The notes below the pieces were generated by a model. The model was not told where the DNA came from, did no database searches, and was given only the letters and a program-made list of their open reading frames with translations. Source: Muribaculum gordoncarteri (lineage in GTDB: Bacteria; Bacteroidota; Bacteroidia; Bacteroidales; Muribaculaceae). From it: DNA of 64,000 nucleotides. Shown here in pieces: positions 60,450 through 64,000 of the stretch (position 1 is the stretch's first letter; every line of letters begins with the position of its first letter). The translations under genes were made by a program, and so were the position numbers. The DNA lies in contig NZ_CP039393.1 in assembly GCF_004803695.1 (NCBI RefSeq), positions 248,001 to 312,000 of the forward strand, read 5' to 3'.

Positions 60450-61790
60450 TTATCTTCCGAGGAGCGAGTTTAAGGCGTTGTGATAAGTTGTGAAGTCAAA
60501 TTGCGACAGCACTTTGTCGTAGAGTGCCTTGACCGCGTCATTGTAAAGATTGCCTATCGAACCTTCGTGGGTGTGGTGTACCTCGGTAGGAGGTACAAAC
60601 TCTCCGCGCTCAATGGCGAGTCCCACCTGCTTGTAGGCGTCACGGAACGGCACGCCCTCCAGCGTGAGGCGATTCACTTCCTCAACCGAGAACATGAGGC
60701 TGTAGCGCGAATCTTTGAGGATTTCAGTGTTCACCTTGACCTCCGACAGCATCTGCGTAACCATCGATATTATCTCAATGAGCGAGTCAAATGCCGGCAG
60801 GAAGTTCTCCTTTATCAACTGCAGGTCGCGGAAATATCCTGAAGGCAGATTGTTGGTGATCAGCGTTATCTCATAGGGCAGTGCTTGCAGCTTGTTGCAT
60901 TTGGCCCTTGTGAGTTCAAATACATCGGGATTCTTCTTGTGGGGCATGATCGACGAGCCTGTCGTGTATTCATCGGGCAGCTTTATGAACCCGAAGTTCT
61001 GGGAGTTGAACATGCAGGCGTCAAATGAGAGCTTGGCAATTGTGGCGGCAATGCCTCCGAGAGCCTGTGCTACGACACGTTCAGTCTTGCCTCGTCCCAT
61101 CTGGGCATATACGACATTGTAGTCCATCGAGTCAAATCCGAGCAGGCGTGTGGTCATCGTGCGGTTGAGGGGGAATGACGAACCGTAGCCGGCAGCCGAA
61201 CCGAGAGGATTTCGGTTGGTCACCGAATAGGCGGCACGAAGCACCGTTAGGTCGTCGACGAGTGATTCGGCATAGGCTCCGAACCAAAGTCCGAACGATG
61301 AGGGCATCGCCACCTGCAGATGCGTGTAACCGGGCATTAATACATCCTTGTAGCGTTCGCTTTGCTCGATCAGCACGTTAAATAGCCCGGTCATGGCCTT
61401 TGTGACATCCTCGATGCGTGAACGGATGTATAGCTTCAGGTCAACGAGCACTTGGTCGTTGCGAGAGCGGCCCGAATGAATTTTCTTGCCTATGTCGCCG
61501 AGTTTGCGCGTGAGCATCAGTTCAACCTGCGAATGCACATCCTCGATGTCGTCCTCAATCTTGAAGTCGCCTTGTTCGATGACTTTGTAGATGTTACGCA
61601 GTTCGGCGGTCAGGGTTTCCAATTCAGGCTTGGTCAACAAGCCTATTGACTGAAGCATTGTTATGTGGACCAGAGATCCGAGCACATCGTAAGGAGCGAG
61701 ATACAGATCCATCTCGCGGTCGCGTCCTACGGTATATGACTCTACATCATGGTCTACGGTGACCGATTTTTCCCAAAGTTTTGATGACAT
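60450..61790 (-). CDS. argH: Argininosuccinate lyase
   Basis: 446 residues. Splits argininosuccinate to arginine and fumarate. Family motifs: KIHSGRSRNDQVLVDLKLYI, GYTHLQVAMPSSFGLW, SAAGYGSSFPLNR, and the superfamily signature GSSIMPHKKNPDVFEL with the catalytic Ser. Full length. The four-Cys lipoprotein follows directly. Confidence 0.96.
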   Translation of the reverse strand: MSSKLWEKSVTVDHDVESYTVGRDREMDLYLAPYDVLGSLVHITMLQSIGLLTKPELETLTAELRNIYKVIEQGDFKIEDDIEDVHSQVELMLTRKLGDIGKKIHSGRSRNDQVLVDLKLYIRSRIEDVTKAMTGLFNVLIEQSERYKDVLMPGYTHLQVAMPSSFGLWFGAYAESLVDDLTVLRAAYSVTNRNPLGSAAGYGSSFPLNRTMTTRLLGFDSMDYNVVYAQMGRGKTERVVAQALGGIAATIAKLSFDACMFNSQNFGFIKLPDEYTTGSSIMPHKKNPDVFELTRAKCNKLQALPYEITLITNNLPSGYFRDLQLIKENFLPAFDSLIEIISMVTQMLSEVKVNTEILKDSRYSLMFSVEEVNRLTLEGVPFRDAYKQVGLAIERGEFVPPTEVHHTHEGSIGNLYNDAVKALYDKVLSQFDFTTYHNALNSLLGR

Positions 61791-61819
61791 TGCAGGTTGG
61801 GTTTTAGAGGTTAAAAATC

Positions 61820-61846
61820 AGCCTGTCTGATGTGGCCAGACAGGCT
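61820..61846 (-). terminator. Terminator after the SRPBCC gene
   Basis: Perfect 10-bp stem AGCCTGTCTG (61820-61829) with CAGACAGGCT (61837-61846); on the minus strand followed by TGATTTTTAA. It separates the SRPBCC gene from argH. Confidence 0.8.
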
Positions 61847-61870
61847 TTATAGTTAATGAAGCCGATTCTG

Positions 61871-62293
61871 TTATGAACGGGCAAGATTCTTTACCATGTC
61901 GCCGAATTTGTCAGCGGCTTCTTGCAGTTTCGGGCCTACCATCGGGCGAAGCATTGCAGGAATCTCAACGTCGATCGCTGTGATTATTTCGGTCGATTCG
62001 GGAGTCTTGGCATCAAGATTTATCGACATGATAAGAGGCACCGGTGCGCTTTCGGCGGTAAATGCCACTCGCTTGTCGGCTACACGTTCGGTAATCTTGA
62101 GAACCATGTCGCCCATGGGGGCAGCGGTTATTATGATTGAGTCCTCGGTGAATCGTACGGCACCGAGCTTGGCGCGTACTTCTTCGGGAAGTGCATCAAG
62201 GCGTTCTTGGAAAGCGGCAGGATTGCTTACACGCTCATAGACTGAAGATACGGGCATAGCCACTTCAGTCGGCTTACTTGAATAAGTTGTCAT
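61871..62293 (-). CDS. SRPBCC-fold protein
   Basis: 140 residues with the beta-alpha-beta pattern of the START/polyketide-cyclase-like fold: MPVSSVYERVSNPAAFQERL at the start, MGDMVLKITERVADKRVAFTAE in the middle and the long C-terminal helix LRPMVGPKLQEAADKFGDMVKNL. These small proteins bind hydrophobic ligands, but the ligand here is unknown. It lies downstream of pyrE (56 bp) on the same strand. Confidence 0.75.
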   Translation of the reverse strand: MTTYSSKPTEVAMPVSSVYERVSNPAAFQERLDALPEEVRAKLGAVRFTEDSIIITAAPMGDMVLKITERVADKRVAFTAESAPVPLIMSINLDAKTPESTEIITAIDVEIPAMLRPMVGPKLQEAADKFGDMVKNLARS

Positions 62294-62349
62294 AAGTCGT
62301 CAGTGGGTTTAGTTTTATATGTGGCCTTTGGTAATGACAGGCGCGAATA

Positions 62350-62997
62350 TTAATCGGCTTTGGGTGCAGGTGACCACGCTGCCGGATCTTTGCGCCATTG
62401 CTTCAATGTTTCGAGGTCATCGGGCTTGATATAGTCGGTTTCGAGCGCAGCCTCAAGCATTGAGTTGTAGTTGCTGAGGGTGATGAGCTTTACGCCGGCC
62501 TCGTTGAAGCGCTTTACGGCTACGGGGAATCCGTAGGTGAATATTGCGGCCATGCCCACAACCTCGCATCCTGCGGCACGGATTGCCTCGACTGCTTTAA
62601 GGCTGCTGCCGCCGGTCGATATAAGGTCTTCGATTACAACAACCTTCTGTCCGGGCTTAAGATTGCCTTCGATGAGGTTTTCGAGTCCGTGATCCTTAGG
62701 AGTAGAGCGTACATATACGTAGGGGAGGCCGAGAGAGTCGGCTACGAGAGCACCTTGTGCGATAGCGCCTGTGGCTACGCCGGCTATTGCATCGGGAGCC
62801 TCAAAGTTCTCGAGAATGATGCGGCACAACTCAACTTTGATGAAGTTGCGCAACTCCGGGTAGGATAGGGTTTTGCGGTTGTCGGTGTATATTGGAGAAC
62901 TCCATCCTGAAGCCCATGTGAAAGGTACATCGGGCTGAAGCTTGATTGCACTGATTTTCAGAAGCTTTTCGGCTACTAAACTTTCTAACTTTTTCAT
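62350..62997 (-). CDS. pyrE: Orotate phosphoribosyltransferase
   Basis: 215 residues. Converts orotate and PRPP to orotidine monophosphate in pyrimidine synthesis. Seen: FTWASGWSSPIYTDNRKTL, IAGVATGAIAQGALVADSL, YVRSTPKDHGLENLIEG, and the PRPP-binding VVVIEDLISTGGSSLKAVEA. Normal length. Confidence 0.96.
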   Translation of the reverse strand: MKKLESLVAEKLLKISAIKLQPDVPFTWASGWSSPIYTDNRKTLSYPELRNFIKVELCRIILENFEAPDAIAGVATGAIAQGALVADSLGLPYVYVRSTPKDHGLENLIEGNLKPGQKVVVIEDLISTGGSSLKAVEAIRAAGCEVVGMAAIFTYGFPVAVKRFNEAGVKLITLSNYNSMLEAALETDYIKPDDLETLKQWRKDPAAWSPAPKAD

Positions 62998-63025
62998 CTT
63001 GACTAAAATTTGATATATTATTGTG

Positions 63026-63057
63026 CAAAGATAGTGCTTCTATGCAAAAAATGCAAA
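63026..63057 (-). promoter_or_regulatory. Promoter of pyrE
   Basis: Minus strand TTTG (63057-63054), 20-bp spacer, TATCTTTG (63033-63026), 29 bp before the pyrE start. Full consensus. Confidence 0.78.
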
Positions 63058-63071
63058 TGGAGATGCGCTTA

Positions 63072-63282
63072 AGAGCCGGTACGACAATAAATGTTAGGCA
63101 GGGCGGTCAATTGTTGAGTGATTTTCTTTAGCTCTTGAGGGAGCGATGGGGCTCCATCGTGACCGAAAGAGATGAAGAAAATCGCCAACGAGTGGCCGAG
63201 GCGAAGGTAACCTTCCTCGCAGACCAAAAATCGCTCCGCACTATGCGCCCCTGCCGTTAATATTTATTATCGAACCGGCTCT
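63072..63282. repeat. 211-bp structured element with long terminal inverted repeats
   Basis: The outer arms (63072-63104 and 63246-63282) pair over more than 30 positions with few mismatches, beginning AGAGCCGGT and ending ACCGGCTCT. Inside, GGAGCGAT near 63141 pairs with ATCGCTCC near 63227, ATTTTCTT near 63122 pairs with AAGAAAAT near 63174, and GAAGGT/ACCTTC forms a small hairpin near 63208. No ORF. It is followed by AAAAAAAG. It could be a MITE/REP-like repeat or a folded RNA; single occurrence in this window. Confidence 0.65.
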
Positions 63283-63325
63283 AAAAAAAGCGAAATAAAA
63301 GTGTACGGCGATACGGAATTATTGC

Positions 63326-63333
63326 TACATTTG
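63326..63333 (+). promoter_or_regulatory. -7 box of ilvA
   Basis: TACATTTG at 63326-63333, 25 bp before the ATG. No good -33 box was found. Confidence 0.5.
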
Positions 63334-63358
63334 CACATTGGAAAAAGTTAATTACGAC

Positions 63359-64000
63359 ATGTCAGAAAACAAACTTAAACTAAGCGATATCTATCGCGCC
63401 GCCCATGTGCTTAAGGGCGTTGTGCGTCACACTGAGCTTATTGCCGCTCCCAAGCTTAATCCGGAGTGTGATCTCTATTTGAAACCCGAATGTCTTCAGC
63501 ATACAGGTTCATTTAAGTTGCGTGGCGCTTACTTCAAGATTTCCCAGTTGTCGCCTGAGGAGAAGGCTCACGGTGTAATTGCATGTTCGGCCGGAAATCA
63601 TGCCCAAGGTGTCGCTCTCGGCGCAAAGGCCAATGGCATCAAGTCGCTGATATGCTTGCCCGAAGGCGCGCCTATAAGCAAAGTCGAAGCCACCAAGAGA
63701 TATGGCGCCGATGTGTGCCTCGTCCCCGGAGTGTATGACGACGCCTACAAGCGTGCGCTTGAGCTACGTGACGAGCACGGTTACACGTTTGTGCATCCGT
63801 TTGACGACCCGCTGGTGATAGCCGGACAGGGAACAATCGGCCTTGAAATACTCGACGAAATGCCCGATGTGGAAGCGGTGATAGTGCCTGTGGGCGGTGG
63901 CGGACTTATTTCGGGAGTCGCTTTTGCCATAAAGGCTATAAGCCCCGATGTCAAGGTGTATGGCGTGCAGGCTGCCGGTGCGCCCAGCATGGTTCAGTCG
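63359..64000 (+). CDS. ilvA: Threonine ammonia-lyase, N-terminal part (cut by window end)
   Basis: 214 residues visible. PLP enzyme converting threonine to 2-oxobutanoate for isoleucine synthesis. The PLP lysine lies in HTGSFKLRGAYFK (near residue 53); also CSAGNHAQGVALGAK, HPFDDPLVIAGQGTIGLEIL and the phosphate-binding loop PVGGGGLISGVA. Whether it is the biosynthetic type with a C-terminal ACT domain or the shorter catabolic type cannot be told, because the end lies outside. Confidence 0.92.
   Translation, partial: MSENKLKLSDIYRAAHVLKGVVRHTELIAAPKLNPECDLYLKPECLQHTGSFKLRGAYFKISQLSPEEKAHGVIACSAGNHAQGVALGAKANGIKSLICLPEGAPISKVEATKRYGADVCLVPGVYDDAYKRALELRDEHGYTFVHPFDDPLVIAGQGTIGLEILDEMPDVEAVIVPVGGGGLISGVAFAIKAISPDVKVYGVQAAGAPSMVQS

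Noticed and set aside
1-64000. CRISPR array or rRNA genes
   Set aside because: No regularly spaced repeats and no rRNA-like sequence were seen anywhere in the window.

Overview
The window is chromosomal DNA of a Bacteroidales bacterium, most likely a Muribaculaceae-type gut commensal. This rests on two type V (FimA/Mfa1-type) fimbrial loci, many Cys-lipoproteins, the DUF4492-cydA-cydB cluster, the ftsX-DUF3098-uppP-truB-queA gene order, a PorE-like OmpA lipoprotein, and repeated use of the Bacteroidetes promoter pattern TTTG-N19/20-TAnnTTTG. Species identity cannot be fixed from sequence reading alone.

Layout. 1-2.7 kb: the end of a large surface protein and a lipoprotein. 3.1-19.8 kb: fimbrial locus 1 (DUF3575 protein, an Mfa2/DUF5119-like anchor broken by an amber codon, three fimbrillin lipoproteins, and a DUF4906-type tip gene). 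The tip gene is split by an 8.8 kb integrative mobilizable element (10245-19037). The element carries an integrase, a MobV-like relaxase and a cargo operon on the minus strand: XRE regulator, EcoRI-family adenine methyltransferase, DinD/Bro-N protein, DUF262-HNH nuclease and a second tyrosine recombinase. 20-26.3 kb: folB, an SDR, an OmpA protein, cytochrome bd oxidase and yigZ. 26.3-35.1 kb: queA, truB, uppP, DUF3098, ftsX, a CoA-transferase, miaB, a Crp-family regulator and a BASS transporter. 35.1-38 kb: a candidate small RNA, a DUF6377 regulator and a long intergenic region with a second candidate RNA. 38-40.3 kb: three overlapping sugar/surface-related genes. 40.3-50.4 kb: an invertible promoter segment and fimbrial locus 2 (DUF3575, DUF3868, Mfa1-like, Mfa2-like, accessory protein, 1040-aa tip candidate). 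50.8-64 kb: PBP1A, an S9 peptidase, glycerate kinase, PorE-like protein, GSCFA protein, tRNA-Leu(UAA), a four-Cys lipoprotein, argH, an SRPBCC protein, pyrE, a 211-bp structured element and the start of ilvA.

Main discoveries. (1) The methyltransferase has a switchable C-terminus. A 388-bp segment bounded by a perfect 19-bp inverted repeat holds, tail to tail, the expressed 54-codon end and a silent 74-codon end on the opposite strand. Inversion would join the silent end in frame to the same 323-residue N-terminal body. A tyrosine recombinase sits at the end of the same operon. (2) The element lies inside the fimbrial tip gene between two copies of a 7-bp core in the same reading phase, so precise excision would rebuild an 858-codon protein. 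(3) Fimbrial locus 2 is preceded by a segment flanked by 21-bp inverted repeats, each a pair of 8-bp half-sites around a 7-bp spacer, with outward promoters inside: a probable phase-variable promoter. Together these suggest that adhesion and DNA modification are both switched by DNA rearrangement in this region. No read data were available, so the switching itself is inferred.
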